Below, one piece after another: positions 47,003 through 56,443 of a stretch of 64,000 nt of DNA. The DNA is from an uncultured Mediterraneibacter sp. Its GTDB lineage: Bacteria; Bacillota; Clostridia; Lachnospirales; Lachnospiraceae. Made by a program: the position numbers and the translations under genes. The stretch spans positions 1 to 64,000 of the forward strand of contig NZ_CALWFZ010000003.1 in NCBI RefSeq assembly GCF_944377805.1. Direction: 5' to 3'. The notes beneath the pieces were generated by a model. That model was not told the DNA's origin, ran no database searches, and worked only from the letters and a program-made list of their open reading frames with translations. The stretch's first letter is position 1. The number at the start of each line of letters is the position of its first letter.

Positions 47003-47263
47003 ATGGAAAAAGTAAGGTTTACTTTTGCAGACGGTAATGGGGAAGACGAATTCTTTGTACTCGAAGAAACAATGATCAACGGTAGTACATACATACTTGT
47101 CACAGATTCCGAGGAAGATGATGCCCAATGCCTGATCCTTAAGGAAACGGCAGGGAACGGACCGGATGAGCGTGTGTTTGAGATCGTTGAGGACGAGACA
47201 GAATTGATAGCGGTTTCCAAAGTTTTTGAGGAGCTGCTGGAAGATATAAATATAGAAATGTAG
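47003..47263 (+). CDS. DUF1292 (YrzB-like) protein
   Basis: 86 residues, acidic, all predicted strands and short helices. VRFTFADGNGEDEFFVLEETMINGSTYILVTD and the later VEDETELIAVSKVFEELLED are typical of DUF1292. Its function is unknown, but it travels with ireB and ruvX in Firmicutes. No Cys or catalytic-looking residues. GGGGCG is the nearest ribosome site, weaker than those of its neighbours. Confidence 0.85.
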   Translation: MEKVRFTFADGNGEDEFFVLEETMINGSTYILVTDSEEDDAQCLILKETAGNGPDERVFEIVEDETELIAVSKVFEELLEDINIEM

Positions 47264-47320
47264 GGTCTTAAAGATCATTACAATAGATTTACTTTACTGC
47301 GGGGAGAAAAAAGAACTCGG

Positions 47321-47782
47321 ATGGAACAGAAAAACACAGAAGAACTGCTCAAAGAGAAACTAAGAGAAAAAGGATTAAAGGTGACGCACCAGAGAATCCT
47401 TGTATTGTCGGTTCTTGAACAGAACAGTGGAAGGCATATGACTGCCGAGGACATTTATGAACTTGTGTCGGAGGATTATCCGGAGATCGGTCTGGCTACG
47501 GTTTACCGTACGCTTCAGCTTCTCTGGGATATGCAGCTTGTGGACAGGCTCAACCTGGATGACGGCTGTGTACGGTATGAGATCGGTCATTTGCTCAAAG
47601 GTGATGCGAGACATAACCATCACCATCTTATATGCAAATCATGTCATAAGGTGATTCCGTTTGACGGTGACCTGCTGGACGATTTGGAGCATCACATCGA
47701 GGAATCTATGGGATTTCACGTTCTGGATCATGAACTGAAGTTTTACGGACTGTGCAGAGAGTGTATGAAAACGCAAAAATAG
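47321..47782 (+). CDS. Fur-family metalloregulator
   Basis: 153 residues. Winged helix with KVTHQRILVLSVLEQNSGRHMTAEDIYELV and IGLATVYRTLQLLWDMQLV. Metal ligands are in RHNHHHLICKSCHKVI (the CxxC first pair) and YGLCRECMKTQ (second CxxC), giving the structural Zn site. A regulatory site is formed by the His/Glu residues around them. Fur, Zur and PerR cannot be separated reliably here, though the GHLLKGDARHNHHH stretch looks Fur-like. It is the last gene before rnj; a small hairpin separates them. Confidence 0.88.
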   Translation: MEQKNTEELLKEKLREKGLKVTHQRILVLSVLEQNSGRHMTAEDIYELVSEDYPEIGLATVYRTLQLLWDMQLVDRLNLDDGCVRYEIGHLLKGDARHNHHHLICKSCHKVIPFDGDLLDDLEHHIEESMGFHVLDHELKFYGLCRECMKTQK

Positions 47783-47797
47783 CAGATGTTTCATAAT

Positions 47798-47824
47798 AGC
47801 AGTTCCCTGCAACTGCTGTTCTTT
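47798..47824 (+). terminator. Small hairpin between the Fur-type and RNase J genes
   Basis: AGCAGTT-ccctgc-AACTGCT followed by GTTCTTT. A modest intrinsic terminator. Confidence 0.6.
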
Positions 47825-47874
47825 GTGTGCCCGGAAGTAATGTGATACATAAAATTTATGGAGGTGCTTATTAT

Positions 47875-49545
47875 TTGAAAAGAGAAAAAAAAGGAAAACT
47901 GCGTATCATACCACTGGGCGGATTGGAACAGATCGGTATGAATATCACTGCCTTCGAGTATGAGGACAGTATTGTTATTGTGGACTGCGGACTGGCGTTC
48001 CCTGAGGACGACATGCTTGGAATCGACCTTGTGATCCCGGATGTGACCTATCTGAAAGATAACGCGTCCAAACTGAAAGGATTCGTGATTACCCACGGTC
48101 ATGAGGACCATATCGGAGCGCTGCCCTATGTGCTCAAGGACATCAATCTTCCGATCTATACGACGAAGCTGACAATGGGAATCATTGAGAATAAGCTGAA
48201 AGAACACAATCTGTTGAGAAGTACAAGGCGTAAAGTAGTTCAGCATGGCCAGTCGATCAATCTCGGAAAATTCAGGATTGAGTTTATTAAAACAAACCAC
48301 AGTATTCAGGACGCTTCTGCCCTCGCAATCTATTCGCCGGCGGGCGTTGTGATTCACACAGGAGATTTTAAAGTGGATTACACCCCTGTGTTTGGAGACG
48401 CCATTGATCTTCAGCGCTTTGCGGAGATCGGAAAGAAAGGCGTGCTTGCACTGATGTCTGACAGTACGAACGCGGAGCGGCGTGGGTTTACCCAGTCGGA
48501 GCGGACGGTCGGAATTACATTTGACCATATTTTTGCCGAGCATCAGAACACAAGACTGATTATCGCGACGTTTGCGTCTAATGTGGATCGTGTACAGCAG
48601 ATTATCAATTCCGCATATAAATACGGCAGAAAAGTAGTAGTGGAAGGCCGGAGCATGGTAAATATCATCTCCACGGCATCGGAACTGGGCTATCTGGATG
48701 TGCCGGACAACACGCTGATTGAAATCGATGAAATGAAGAATTATCCGCCGGAGAAGATGGTGCTTATTACGACGGGAAGCCAGGGCGAGTCTATGGCTGC
48801 ATTATCCAGAATGGCTGCCGATGTTCACAGAAAAGTGAGTATACAGCCCAATGATACGATTATCTTCAGCTCGAATCCGATTCCCGGAAATGAGAAGTCA
48901 GTTTCCCGCGTGATCAATGAATTGTCAGCCAAAGGCGCTGAGGTCATCTTCCAGGATACCCATGTGTCCGGACATGCCTGCCAGGAGGAGTTAAAGCTGA
49001 TCTACTCCCTTGTGAAGCCGAAATACGCGATTCCGGTTCACGGAGAATACCGTCATCTCAAGGCCAATGCCGAAGTGGCGAAGTCTCTTGGTGTTCCGAA
49101 AGAGAATGTGTTTATCATTCAGTCCGGAGATGTGCTTGAACTGGATTCCGAGTCCGCGAAAGTGGTGGATAAAGTACACACGGGAGCCGTGCTTGTGGAC
49201 GGTCTCGGTGTGGGAGATGTTGGAAATATTGTCCTTCGCGACAGACAGCATCTTGCCGAAGACGGCATCATTATCGTAGTACTCACCCTGGAGCGGAGAA
49301 CAAACCGCCTCCTTGCCGGACCGGATATTGTATCGAGAGGATTCGTGTATGTCAGAGAGTCCGAGAAACTTATGGACGACGCGAGAAAAGCGGTATCCGA
49401 CGCGCTGGATAAGTGCCTGGGCGGACGCCATACAGACTGGAATAAGATTAAAATGGTAATCCGCGATTCCATGAATGATTATATCTGGAAGAAGACAAAG
49501 AGAAAACCGATGGTAATTCCGATCATTATGGATGTGGATGTATAA
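47875..49545 (+). CDS. rnj: Ribonuclease J
   Basis: 556 residues if translation starts at the TTG at 47875, with GGAGGT (47860-47865) nine bases upstream; no in-frame ATG suits, and the length then matches RNase J. Metallo-beta-lactamase domain with THGHEDHIGA (His74, His76, Asp78, His79) and HTGDFKVDYTP, a beta-CASP domain with SDSTNAERRGFTQSE, and VSGHACQEELKL plus PVHGEYRHL. A C-terminal domain follows. It has 5'-to-3' exo- and endonuclease activity in mRNA decay and 16S maturation. One copy is seen here; B. subtilis has J1 and J2. Confidence 0.94.
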   Translation: MKREKKGKLRIIPLGGLEQIGMNITAFEYEDSIVIVDCGLAFPEDDMLGIDLVIPDVTYLKDNASKLKGFVITHGHEDHIGALPYVLKDINLPIYTTKLTMGIIENKLKEHNLLRSTRRKVVQHGQSINLGKFRIEFIKTNHSIQDASALAIYSPAGVVIHTGDFKVDYTPVFGDAIDLQRFAEIGKKGVLALMSDSTNAERRGFTQSERTVGITFDHIFAEHQNTRLIIATFASNVDRVQQIINSAYKYGRKVVVEGRSMVNIISTASELGYLDVPDNTLIEIDEMKNYPPEKMVLITTGSQGESMAALSRMAADVHRKVSIQPNDTIIFSSNPIPGNEKSVSRVINELSAKGAEVIFQDTHVSGHACQEELKLIYSLVKPKYAIPVHGEYRHLKANAEVAKSLGVPKENVFIIQSGDVLELDSESAKVVDKVHTGAVLVDGLGVGDVGNIVLRDRQHLAEDGIIIVVLTLERRTNRLLAGPDIVSRGFVYVRESEKLMDDARKAVSDALDKCLGGRHTDWNKIKMVIRDSMNDYIWKKTKRKPMVIPIIMDVDV

Positions 49546-49633
49546 TAAATAAAAGAAAGATAAAACAGCCGGTGCACAGAGATTTCTCTGTGCACCTGTG
49601 TCCGTTACGGGCAGCGAAAAAGGAGCGGCATAT

Positions 49634-50275
49634 ATGATAGTAGATGAGCGCATCGTCACATTTATCAATTCACTGGATACGAGAAACAGCGAGCTTTTGG
49701 AAACCATCGAGATGGAAGCCCGTGCGTCTGGCGTGCCGATTATACGCAGAGAGATGCAGAGCTTTCTCAAGGTGCTCCTGATGTTAAAAAAGCCCGCGCA
49801 TATCCTCGAAGTGGGAACTGCCGTGGGATTCTCAGCCTTACTGATGAGCGAACATATACCTTCCGGGAGCCGGATCACAACAATCGAAAATTACGACAAA
49901 AGGATTCCCGTAGCCAGGCAGAATTTTATCCGCGCAGGCAGACAGAAGCAGATCAGGCTGATCGAGGGGGACGCTTCAGAGGTGTTAAAGACGCTCACAG
50001 GCGCCTATGATTTTATCTTCATGGATGCGGCGAAGGGGCAGTATATCCACTACTTGCCGGACATTTTGCGCCTGCTGCCGCAGGGGGGATGCCTTGTCTC
50101 CGACAATGTAATGCAGGACGGGGAAGTGATCGAATCCCGCTTTGCGGTGGAGCGGCGCAACCGAACTATTCATGCAAGAATGAGAGAGTATCTTTATGAA
50201 TTAAAACATCACCGAGAACTTGTGACTTCGATCATTCCTCTGGGAGACGGAGTGGCAGTGAGCATAAAGCGCTAG
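49634..50275 (+). CDS. SAM-dependent O-methyltransferase, TrmR-like
   Basis: 213 residues from the ATG at 49634 (AAAAGGAGCGG upstream). Class I methyltransferase of the COMT/YrrM group: HILEVGTAVGFSALLMSEHIP as motif I, TTIENYDKRIPVARQNF as motif II, FIFMDAAKGQYIHYLP with the metal-binding Asp, and LVSDNVMQDGEV. In B. subtilis the homologue TrmR (YrrM) methylates 5-hydroxyuridine at tRNA position 34 to 5-methoxyuridine. Here too the U32 peptidase gene follows, so the same pathway is likely. Confidence 0.83.
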   Translation: MIVDERIVTFINSLDTRNSELLETIEMEARASGVPIIRREMQSFLKVLLMLKKPAHILEVGTAVGFSALLMSEHIPSGSRITTIENYDKRIPVARQNFIRAGRQKQIRLIEGDASEVLKTLTGAYDFIFMDAAKGQYIHYLPDILRLLPQGGCLVSDNVMQDGEVIESRFAVERRNRTIHARMREYLYELKHHRELVTSIIPLGDGVAVSIKR

Positions 50276-50299
50276 AGTGCGCGTGAAAGGAAAAGAAAT

Positions 50300-51526
50300 A
50301 TGAGCAGACACCCGGAATTATTAATCCCGGCGAGCAGCCTGGAAGTGTTAAAGACCGCGGTCATATTTGGTGCTGACGCGGTATATATCGGAGGGGAAGC
50401 TTTCGGCCTGAGGGCCAAAGCTAAAAACTTCTCTATGGATGAGATGAGAGAGGGCATACAATTTGCGCATGCCCATGATGTAAAAGTATATGTAACAGCC
50501 AATATTCTGGCTCACAACGATGATCTTCCCGGTGTGAGAGAGTATTTTGAGGAATTAAAAGACATAAAGCCGGACGCCTTAATTATTGCCGATCCGGGTG
50601 TTTTTGACATTGCAAAAGAGATATGTCCCGAGATTGAGCGGCATATCAGTACTCAGGCAAACAATACGAATTATGGCACTTATAATTTCTGGTACCGGCA
50701 GGGTGCCAGCCGCGTGGTATCGGCGAGAGAGCTTTCCATGAAGGAGATCAGAGAACTCAGGGCAAACATACCGGATGATTTGGAAATCGAGACATTTGTT
50801 CATGGAGCCATGTGTATGTCTTATTCCGGGCGGTGTCTTCTGAGCAATTATTTTACCGGGAGAGACGCCAACCGCGGCGCGTGTACCCATCCCTGCCGCT
50901 GGAAATACGCGCTGGTGGAGGAAACCAGACCGGGAGAATACATGCCGGTCTATGAAAACGAGCGCGGCACCTATATTTTCAATTCCAAGGATCTGTGCAT
51001 GATCGAGCATATCCCGGAACTTATCGACGCGGGGATCGACAGCCTTAAGATCGAGGGGCGCATGAAGACTGCCCTCTATGTGGCAACGGTAGCCCGAACC
51101 TACCGCAGGGCCATTGATGATTATCAGAAAGATCCGCAGCTGTATCAGAAAAATATGCCCTGGTACCTGGATCAGATCTCCAACTGTACTTACAGGCAGT
51201 TTACCACAGGGTTCTTCTTCGGAAAACCGGATGAGAGTACCCAGATCTACGACAGCAACACATATAATAAAGAGTACACATATCTGGGTATTGTAAACGA
51301 AGTAGAAGACGGCCTGTGCCGGATCGAGCAGAAGAATAAATTCTCTGTCGGTGAGATAATAGAGATTATGAAGCCGGATGGGGAAAATGTAAAAGTTCCG
51401 GTAAAACGCATTTTAAATGAAGACGGCCAAGAGCAGGAAAGCGCGCCCCATTCAAGACAGATTCTGTGGGTGGAACTTGGAGAAACACCGGAGAAATATG
51501 ATCTTCTCAGAATGAAAGCCGAATGA
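50300..51526 (+). CDS. U32-family peptidase-like protein (tRNA hydroxylation, TrhP/YrrO type)
   Basis: 408 residues. The U32 signature ETFVHGAMCMSYSGRCLLS is complete, with ACTHPCRWKY after it, giving Cys residues that suit an Fe-S cluster. N-terminal barrel opens LLIPASSLEVLKTAVIFGADAVYIGG. In E. coli and B. subtilis such proteins (TrhP, YrrN/YrrO) install 5-hydroxyuridine at tRNA position 34 using prephenate. Coupling to the TrmR-like gene, 24 bases upstream, supports this over peptidase activity. A single U32 gene occurs here where B. subtilis has two. Confidence 0.87.
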   Translation: MSRHPELLIPASSLEVLKTAVIFGADAVYIGGEAFGLRAKAKNFSMDEMREGIQFAHAHDVKVYVTANILAHNDDLPGVREYFEELKDIKPDALIIADPGVFDIAKEICPEIERHISTQANNTNYGTYNFWYRQGASRVVSARELSMKEIRELRANIPDDLEIETFVHGAMCMSYSGRCLLSNYFTGRDANRGACTHPCRWKYALVEETRPGEYMPVYENERGTYIFNSKDLCMIEHIPELIDAGIDSLKIEGRMKTALYVATVARTYRRAIDDYQKDPQLYQKNMPWYLDQISNCTYRQFTTGFFFGKPDESTQIYDSNTYNKEYTYLGIVNEVEDGLCRIEQKNKFSVGEIIEIMKPDGENVKVPVKRILNEDGQEQESAPHSRQILWVELGETPEKYDLLRMKAE

Positions 51527-51548
51527 AAGAAGCAGCAGAAAAATAATC

Positions 51549-51591
51549 TTGACATTTTCTTTGACAGATGGTAATATTCAGAGCATATAAT
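51549..51591 (+). promoter_or_regulatory. Promoter region of the trp operon
   Basis: Two overlapping choices: TTGACA (51549-51554), 17 bases, TAATAT (51572-51577), or TTGACA (51561-51566), 19 bases, TATAAT (51586-51591). Either starts transcription shortly before the T-box leader. Confidence 0.65.
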
Positions 51592-51604
51592 AAATAAAGT
51601 TAAA

Positions 51605-51879
51605 CCGATGATGCGGAGATCAAAGCACTCATGCGCGCACAGAGAGTCCGGGTAGGTGAGAGCCGGGCCGAGATGCAGTTTGCCAAATGGACCGCGGAGG
51701 GCACAGTCAAAGGGAATTCTCCCGAGTATTCTGTGACGTGAGGGCATACGTCAGTTGCCGGGGATATGCTGGTATCTCGCAGAGCGCACGGGGAATCCGT
51801 GAATCAAGGTGGCACCGCGGAAATATTATGTATTTACCGTCCTTGACAGAATAATTGTATTCTGTCGGGGACTTTTTTT
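51605..51879 (+). ncRNA. T-box riboswitch, tryptophan type, with terminator
   Basis: The T-box core AAGGTGGCACCGCGG lies at 51806-51820. The Stem I landmarks AGAGAGTCCGGGTAGGTGAGAG sit near 51640-51662. The likely specifier is TGG at 51688-51690, within CAAATGGACC, matching Trp and the operon's function. The terminator at 51839-51879 (GTCCTTGACAGAAT with ATTCTGTCGGGGAC, then seven T) competes with the antiterminator. Uncharged tRNA-Trp is expected to allow read-through into trpE. Stem boundaries are approximate. Confidence 0.9.
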
Positions 51880-51941
51880 GTGCAGGCGACGAACCAAAGT
51901 CCGGGCTTGCTCTTCCGGCAGAACAAAAAGGAGGATGTTAT

Positions 51942-53441
51942 ATGGAAAATGTGTTGGAAAGGCTGCGGTCTTACGCGCGGTCAGGGGAATACAAAAGAGT
52001 TCCGGTAAGTACGGAGCTCTACGCGGACGCGTTCACTCCCATTGAGGTGATGCGTACGCTGCGGGCGGCAAGCAGGCACTGTTACCTGCTGGAGAGCGCG
52101 GAGGACAGACAGCGGTGGGGAAGGTACTCTTTTCTTGGATATGCGCCGACGATGGAAATTACATGCGCCAATGGACATGTGACAGTTACCGAGGGCGGCG
52201 AGGAGGAAGAAAAGGTAAAACATGAATTTGACACCGATCACCCCGGCGATGTTCTGAGGAAGATCTTAAGAGACTATAAAAGTCCCCGGATGGAGGGGAT
52301 GCCTCCATTTACCGGAGGACTGGTAGGATACTTCTCATATGATTATATGAAATACGCGGAGCCATCGCTCAAACAGGTGCTGGAGCAGAGGGATGACAGA
52401 GGAAGAGAGTTTCGGGACATGGATCTGATGCTCTTTGATAAAGTAATTGTGTTTGACCACTACAGACAGAAGCTGCTTCTCATTACCGGAGTCAGCCTGG
52501 AGGGGAATCTGGAAGAAAATTACAGAAACGCGCTTTTGGAACTCTCCGAGATGGAACGGCTTATCAGAAGCGGGGCAAAAGCTGATTTCCGTCCGCTGGA
52601 ACTAGAGGAACTTAAGCCTGAAGCAGACCGGAAAACATTTGACAGAATGGTAAAGAGGGCGAAAGAGTACATTTATGAAGGGGATATTTTCCAGGTTGTA
52701 CTCTCCAATCCGATGACGGCAGCGGCAAAAGGAAGCCTGTTTGACACATATCGAGTTCTGCGCACCGCAAACCCGTCGCCTTATATGTTTTATTTTTCCA
52801 GCGATGATATTGAGGTGGCGGGAGCTTCTCCCGAGACGCTGGCAAGGCTTGAGAACGGAAGACTTTACACTTTTCCACTTGCCGGAACCCGGCCAAGAGG
52901 CGCCTCGGAGGAAGAAGACCTGCGGCTGGAAAAAGAACTTTTAAGCGATGAGAAAGAGCTGTCCGAACACAATATGCTGGTTGATCTTGGAAGAAATGAT
53001 ATTGGTAAGATAAGCGAACCGGGAACAGTACGGGTGGATAAATATATGGAGATCCAGAGATTCTCTCATGTAATGCACATCGGATCTACGGTCTCGGGAG
53101 AAATCCGGCCGGATAAGGACAGCGTAGATGTGATTGACGCGATTCTACCGGCAGGAACACTCTCAGGAGCTCCTAAGATCCGCGCCTGTGAGATCATCGC
53201 AGAACTGGAAAACAGGAAAAGAGGTATTTACGGCGGGGCCGTGGGATATCTGGACTTTACAGGAAATATTGACACATGTATTTCTATCAGGCTGGCATAT
53301 AAGAAAAACGGGCGGGTCTGCGTACAGTCCGGAGCGGGAATCGTAGCGGACAGTGTGCCTGAGAATGAGTTTAAAGAGTGTCAAAATAAGGCGGGAGCAG
53401 TGATTAAGGCGCTCAGAGCCGCGAAAGGAGGTCTGGCATGA
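51942..53441 (+). CDS. trpE: Anthranilate synthase component I
   Basis: 499 residues from the ATG at 51942 (AAAAGGAGG upstream); longer frames reach back into the T-box. Chorismate-binding fold. [18 protein letters not shown] contains the LLES motif of the tryptophan feedback site. Catalytic elements are [39 protein letters not shown] and [19 protein letters not shown]. It makes anthranilate from chorismate with ammonia from TrpG. Overlaps trpG by four bases; regulated by feedback and by the T-box. Confidence 0.96.
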   Translation: MENVLERLRSYARSGEYKRVPVSTELYADAFTPIEVMRTLRAASRHCYLLESAEDRQRWGRYSFLGYAPTMEITCANGHVTVTEGGEEEEKVKHEFDTDHPGDVLRKILRDYKSPRMEGMPPFTGGLVGYFSYDYMKYAEPSLKQVLEQRDDRGREFRDMDLMLFDKVIVFDHYRQKLLLITGVSLEGNLEENYRNALLELSEMERLIRSGAKADFRPLELEELKPEADRKTFDRMVKRAKEYIYEGDIFQVVLSNPMTAAAKGSLFDTYRVLRTANPSPYMFYFSSDDIEVAGASPETLARLENGRLYTFPLAGTRPRGASEEEDLRLEKELLSDEKELSEHNMLVDLGRNDIGKISEPGTVRVDKYMEIQRFSHVMHIGSTVSGEIRPDKDSVDVIDAILPAGTLSGAPKIRACEIIAELENRKRGIYGGAVGYLDFTGNIDTCISIRLAYKKNGRVCVQSGAGIVADSVPENEFKECQNKAGAVIKALRAAKGGLA

Positions 53442-54034
53442 TACTTTTAATCGATAATTATGACAGTTTTGTCTACAACCTGTATCAATGCCTTGCGCAG
53501 TTGGAGCAGGATGTAAGGCTGGTGAGAAATGACAGGATCACACCAGATGAAGCTCTTTTGCTCAAGCCGGATGCCATTGTGATCTCACCCGGCCCGGGAA
53601 AACCCTCGGAGGCGGGAAATATCATTGAACTGATCCGGCGTCTGAAAGGAAAGATCCCGATTCTGGGAGTATGTCTGGGGCATCAGGCTATTGCGGAGGC
53701 GTTCGGAGCCACGGTCACGCATGCGTCCAAGTTGATGCACGGCAGGACTTCAGCGCTTACTTATGTGTCGGACGATGTGATTTTCGCAGGGATAGAAAGC
53801 CCTGTACAGGTGGCAAGGTATCATTCTCTCGCTGTGCTTGAGCCGACACTGCCGGAAGAACTGGAAGTGACGGCCCGAAGCGAGGACGGAGAGATTATGG
53901 CCATGCGGCACAGGGAGTATCCGATCTTCGGAATGCAGTTTCATCCCGAGTCGGTGATGACACCAAAAGGAGATGTGATGATACAGAATTTCCTGACAGC
54001 AGTCAGAGGTAAAAAAGGAGGATCCAGGACATGA
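53438..54034 (+). CDS. trpG: Anthranilate synthase component II, glutamine amidotransferase
   Basis: 198 residues, stand-alone class I glutamine amidotransferase. [14 protein letters not shown] start, oxyanion loop [12 protein letters not shown], nucleophile Cys in [15 protein letters not shown], and the catalytic His/Glu in [10 protein letters not shown]. It delivers ammonia to TrpE. Not fused to trpD, unlike in enterobacteria. Four-base overlaps on both sides imply coupled translation. Confidence 0.96.
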   Translation: MILLIDNYDSFVYNLYQCLAQLEQDVRLVRNDRITPDEALLLKPDAIVISPGPGKPSEAGNIIELIRRLKGKIPILGVCLGHQAIAEAFGATVTHASKLMHGRTSALTYVSDDVIFAGIESPVQVARYHSLAVLEPTLPEELEVTARSEDGEIMAMRHREYPIFGMQFHPESVMTPKGDVMIQNFLTAVRGKKGGSRT

Positions 54035-55041
54035 TTAAAGAGGCAATTATTAAACTTTCGAGAAAGCAGGACTTAACTTATGAAGAGGCGGAACAGGTTA
54101 TGGATGAGATTATGGAGGGAAAGGCAACAGATGTGCAGAAATCCGCTTATCTGACCGCCCTGTCCTTAAAAGGAGAGACGATCGATGAGATTACGGCATC
54201 AGCGGCAGGTATGCGTTCCCACTGTATCAAGCTTCTTCATAACATGAATGTACTGGAGATCGTAGGAACCGGCGGCGATGGAGCGAACTCGTTTAATATT
54301 TCCACAACGGCATCTATGGTCATTGCGGCGGCGGGTATCCCGGTGGCGAAGCACGGCAACAGAGCGGCGTCCTCGAAATCGGGCGCGGCAGACGTGCTGG
54401 AAGCTCTTGGGGTGAAAATTGATCTTCCGCCGGAGAAGAGCGAGGAGCTTCTCAGAACAATCAATATCTGTTTTCTCTTTGCCCAGAACTATCATATCGC
54501 CATGAAATATGTGGCTCCGATCCGAAAAGAACTGGGAATCCGCACGGTATTTAACATTCTGGGTCCTCTTTCCAATCCGGCGGGAGCCAATATGGAGCTG
54601 ATGGGCGTATATGAGCAGGAATTGGTGGAGCCTCTGGCACAGGTCATGGCAAAACTCGGCGTTGTCCGGGGAATGGTTGTCTACGGACAGGATAAATTAG
54701 ATGAAATATCTATGAGCGCTCCCACTTCCATCTGTGAGATAAAAGACGGATGGTTCCAGTCTTATGAAATCACCCCGGAGCAGTTTGGCTATACGCGGTG
54801 TGAGAAATCAGAGCTTACCGGCGGAACTCCTGAGGAGAACGCTCAGATTACGAGAGACATCCTTTCAGGAAGAGAACGTGGGGCAAAGCGCTGCGCTGTC
54901 TGCCTGAATGCAGGCGCCGCAATTTATATCGCGGGTAAGGCGGCATCGTTGGAAGAGGGCGTGAGAACGGCAGAGCGTATTATCGACGACGGGCTTGCCA
55001 TGAAGAAACTGGAGGAGTTCATCAGGGAGAGCGGAAAATGA
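54031..55041 (+). CDS. trpD: Anthranilate phosphoribosyltransferase
   Basis: 336 residues, full length. The PRPP loop is [18 protein letters not shown], followed by [21 protein letters not shown] and [13 protein letters not shown]. It transfers the phosphoribosyl group of PRPP to anthranilate. Overlaps trpG and trpC by four bases each. Confidence 0.96.
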   Translation: MIKEAIIKLSRKQDLTYEEAEQVMDEIMEGKATDVQKSAYLTALSLKGETIDEITASAAGMRSHCIKLLHNMNVLEIVGTGGDGANSFNISTTASMVIAAAGIPVAKHGNRAASSKSGAADVLEALGVKIDLPPEKSEELLRTINICFLFAQNYHIAMKYVAPIRKELGIRTVFNILGPLSNPAGANMELMGVYEQELVEPLAQVMAKLGVVRGMVVYGQDKLDEISMSAPTSICEIKDGWFQSYEITPEQFGYTRCEKSELTGGTPEENAQITRDILSGRERGAKRCAVCLNAGAAIYIAGKAASLEEGVRTAERIIDDGLAMKKLEEFIRESGK

Positions 55042-55835
55042 ATATATTAGAAAAGATTACGGAACGGACGCGAGAGCGGATCAGGGATGAGGAGAGGAGA
55101 TGCCCTCTTCCGGAAGTACGGCGAAAAGCGGAAGAAGTGCTCAGGACAGAACAGACGAAACAGTCTTTTGAGCAGGCTCTTCGAGAAAAGGGGATGTCTT
55201 TTATCTGCGAGGTGAAAAAGGCTTCTCCGTCTAAGGGGATCATCGCGGAAGAGTTCCCTTACCTTGACATCGCAAAAGAATACGAAGCGGCCGGAGCGTC
55301 CGCTATCTCCTGTCTGACAGAGCCGTACTGGTTTCTGGGAAGTGACGCCTACCTTGAAGAGATTGTCCGGGAGGTATCCATTCCGGTGCTGCGCAAAGAC
55401 TTTACATGTAATGAATATATGATCTATCAGGCGAAGGCGATGGGCGCCTCGGCTATACTGCTGATCTGCGCTGTATTAGACGACAGTGAACTAAGCGCCT
55501 TTCACCGTCTGGCCCGGGAACTTGACCTGTCCGCTCTTGTGGAGGCTCATGACGCCGGGGAGATAGAGAGGGCAAAACGCGCGGGAGCCTCTATTATCGG
55601 AGTCAACAACAGGAATCTGAAGGATTTCAGTGTGGACATCAGTAACAGCGCCCAGCTTAGAAAACTGGCCGGAAAGGACACTGTATTTGTATCAGAGAGC
55701 GGGGTTCAGGGGCCGGATGATATGAAAGCACTCTATGAAAACGGAACAGACGCCGTGCTGATCGGAGAGATGCTCATGCGTTCGGCGGATAAAAAGGCAG
55801 CGCTTAAAAGTCTGATGAGAGGTGCGGTGAGATGA
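55038..55835 (+). CDS. trpC: Indole-3-glycerol phosphate synthase
   Basis: 265 residues, a TIM barrel. [14 protein letters not shown] holds the catalytic Lys, and [54 protein letters not shown] and [11 protein letters not shown] cover the remaining active-site loops. It closes the indole ring. Monofunctional, since trpF is separate. Four-base overlap with trpF. Confidence 0.96.
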   Translation: MNILEKITERTRERIRDEERRCPLPEVRRKAEEVLRTEQTKQSFEQALREKGMSFICEVKKASPSKGIIAEEFPYLDIAKEYEAAGASAISCLTEPYWFLGSDAYLEEIVREVSIPVLRKDFTCNEYMIYQAKAMGASAILLICAVLDDSELSAFHRLARELDLSALVEAHDAGEIERAKRAGASIIGVNNRNLKDFSVDISNSAQLRKLAGKDTVFVSESGVQGPDDMKALYENGTDAVLIGEMLMRSADKKAALKSLMRGAVR

Positions 55836-56440
55836 CGGAGATCAAAATCTGCGGTTTAAGCCGGAGAGAAGACATAGATTATGTAAATGAGGCTCTTCCC
55901 GATTACTGTGGATTTGTCATCGAAGTACCTGAGAGCAGAAGGAGCATTACAAAAGAGCGCCTATGTGAACTGAGGGAACAGCTGTCGAATAAGATCCGCC
56001 CTGTGGGAGTCTTTGTGAATGCGGATATAAAGCTTATATCCGGTCTGTTGAACACGGGCGCGATCGAGATAGCACAGCTTCACGGTCAGGAAGATGAAAC
56101 GTATATCAGACGGCTGCGTAAGATGACGGATAAGCCGCTGATCAAGGCGTTCTCCATCCGCAGCCTTTCGGATCTGGAAGAGGCGGAAAAGAGCAGCGCC
56201 GATCTGGTGCTTCTCGATCACGGAAAAGGCGGAACGGGCAGCTCGTTTGACTGGGAACTTTTAAGAGAGTGGAAGGGAAGATCTTATTTTCTGGCGGGAG
56301 GCCTGACAGCAGAAAATATACCGGAAGCAGTATACAAGTATCATCCCCGGGCTGTGGATTTGAGCAGTTCGGTGGAGAGTGACGGAAAGAAAGATAAAAG
56401 GAAAATATTGGCAGCAGTCGCTGCGGTAAGGAGTATTTAG
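55832..56440 (+). CDS. trpF: Phosphoribosylanthranilate isomerase
   Basis: 202 residues, a small TIM barrel. It begins EIKICGLSRREDIDYV with the catalytic Cys in ICGL, then VGVFVNADIKLI, IAQLHGQEDETYIRRLR, and VLLDHGKGGTGSSFDW with the catalytic Asp. The usual family core at that point is LLDxxxxGGTG. Amadori rearrangement step of Trp synthesis. Three bases separate it from trpB. Confidence 0.94.
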   Translation: MTEIKICGLSRREDIDYVNEALPDYCGFVIEVPESRRSITKERLCELREQLSNKIRPVGVFVNADIKLISGLLNTGAIEIAQLHGQEDETYIRRLRKMTDKPLIKAFSIRSLSDLEEAEKSSADLVLLDHGKGGTGSSFDWELLREWKGRSYFLAGGLTAENIPEAVYKYHPRAVDLSSSVESDGKKDKRKILAAVAAVRSI

Positions 56441-56443
56441 AAT

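Noticed and set aside
48991-49878. Minus-strand frame of 295 codons over rnj and the TrmR-like gene
   Set aside because: Antisense to two well-supported genes; no motif.
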